NCBI RefSeq assembly: GCF_000003815.2
Contig: NC_049982.1
Location: 25,784,275-25,812,568 of the forward strand
Length of the DNA stretch: 28,294 nucleotides
Direction of reading: 5' to 3'
From: Branchiostoma floridae
Taxonomy: Eukaryota; Chordata; Leptocardii; Amphioxiformes; Branchiostomatidae
The notes beneath the pieces are model-generated. The model was not told where the DNA came from, searched no databases, and worked only from the letters and a program-made list of their open reading frames with translations. A program made the position numbers and the translations under genes. This document shows positions 27,894 to 28,294 of the stretch, piece by piece (position 1 is the stretch's first letter; every line of letters starts with the position of its first letter).

Positions 27894-28152
27894 TGTGCGC
27901 GTAAAAAACTTGCGCGTGAAAACTTGCGCGTGAAAAATCTGCGCGTGAAAATATGCAAATTAGCTGATTCCCAAGGGATTCAAAACGTTTTTGCAGTTTT
28001 ATACTTAAACCCTCAAACAAGATGGCACAAAATGGAATCAAGTATCATATTATTGCATTCTAGAGTACAAAATCTTGATCTAAGTGCTTTTCAAGTGATT
28101 TTTAGATGTTAAGTTTTCACGCGCAAAAAAGTTTGAAATTTGCGCGTGAAAC
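27894..28152. repeat. Cluster of TGCGCGTGAAAA motifs
   Basis: Four close copies (near 27894, 27910, 27924 and 27940) occur in tandem at 14-16-bp spacing. About 170 bp on there is one inverted copy (TTTTCACGCGCAAAAAA, 28114-28130) and one direct copy (28139-28152). The last two form a 13-bp perfect hairpin. It may be a small transposon with repeated ends or a set of protein-binding sites. Confidence 0.7.
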
Positions 28153-28294
28153 AATCTGCTTCAAAAAAGATAATTAAGCTTCTAGAATGGAGAAAAGCCT
28201 GAAATTGTTACATCATATAATCTAAAACATCGTATGTGTAATTTTTCTATGTATTTCTGTCAAATTTACTTGATTTTGAAATGTTCAAAATATA

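Overview
This looks like animal nuclear DNA, most likely from an invertebrate deuterostome and probably a cephalochordate (amphioxus, Branchiostoma). The reasons are an intronless rhodopsin-type receptor, a TRIM-NHL protein with a filamin domain in one coding exon, a multi-exon BTB-kelch gene with short introns, an orphan leucine-rich-repeat receptor, and dense small mobile elements between genes. The species call is inference: no marker gene for it lies in the window.

Layout. 1-2384 is a 206-bp satellite array that runs off the left edge and ends in a hairpin. It is followed by a GC-rich 22-23-bp minisatellite (2852-3130). 3765-5120 (minus) is a GPCR with an S1P/LPA-like loop but several degenerate activation motifs. 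5121-7800 is non-coding, with a diverged tandem repeat, a tRNA-type SINE and a 5S-rRNA-headed SINE. 7932-12091 (plus) is a five-exon BTB-BACK-kelch gene (622 codons plus stop as reconstructed); its first intron appears to be GC-AG, and its introns carry an inverted-repeat element, a dispersed repeat and a miRNA-like hairpin. 12407-13648 is a long-terminal-inverted-repeat transposon with a CATTA target duplication. 13654-18300 is gene-poor: it holds several MITEs, a LINE-type tail and one possible broken small gene (16771-16974). 18343-20850 (minus) is a single-pass LRR receptor with a cytoplasmic tail packed with tyrosine motifs. Its upstream flank (21155-22340) is an imperfect tandem duplication holding repeated E-box and heat-shock-like palindromes. 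24965-27142 (plus) is a RING/B-box/coiled-coil/filamin/NHL E3-ligase-type gene whose ATG sits directly on a splice acceptor, followed by its 3' UTR and a cluster of TGCGCGTGAAAA motifs.

The four main genes do not form an operon or an evident pathway. Two encode likely ubiquitin-ligase components (a Cul3 adaptor and a RING E3) and two encode membrane receptors. The observations most worth checking are the GPCR with altered DRY, CWxP and NPxxY positions, the LRR receptor with YxxI/YxN motifs, the CAC-ended transposon with 5-bp target duplications, and the frameshifted small ORF.
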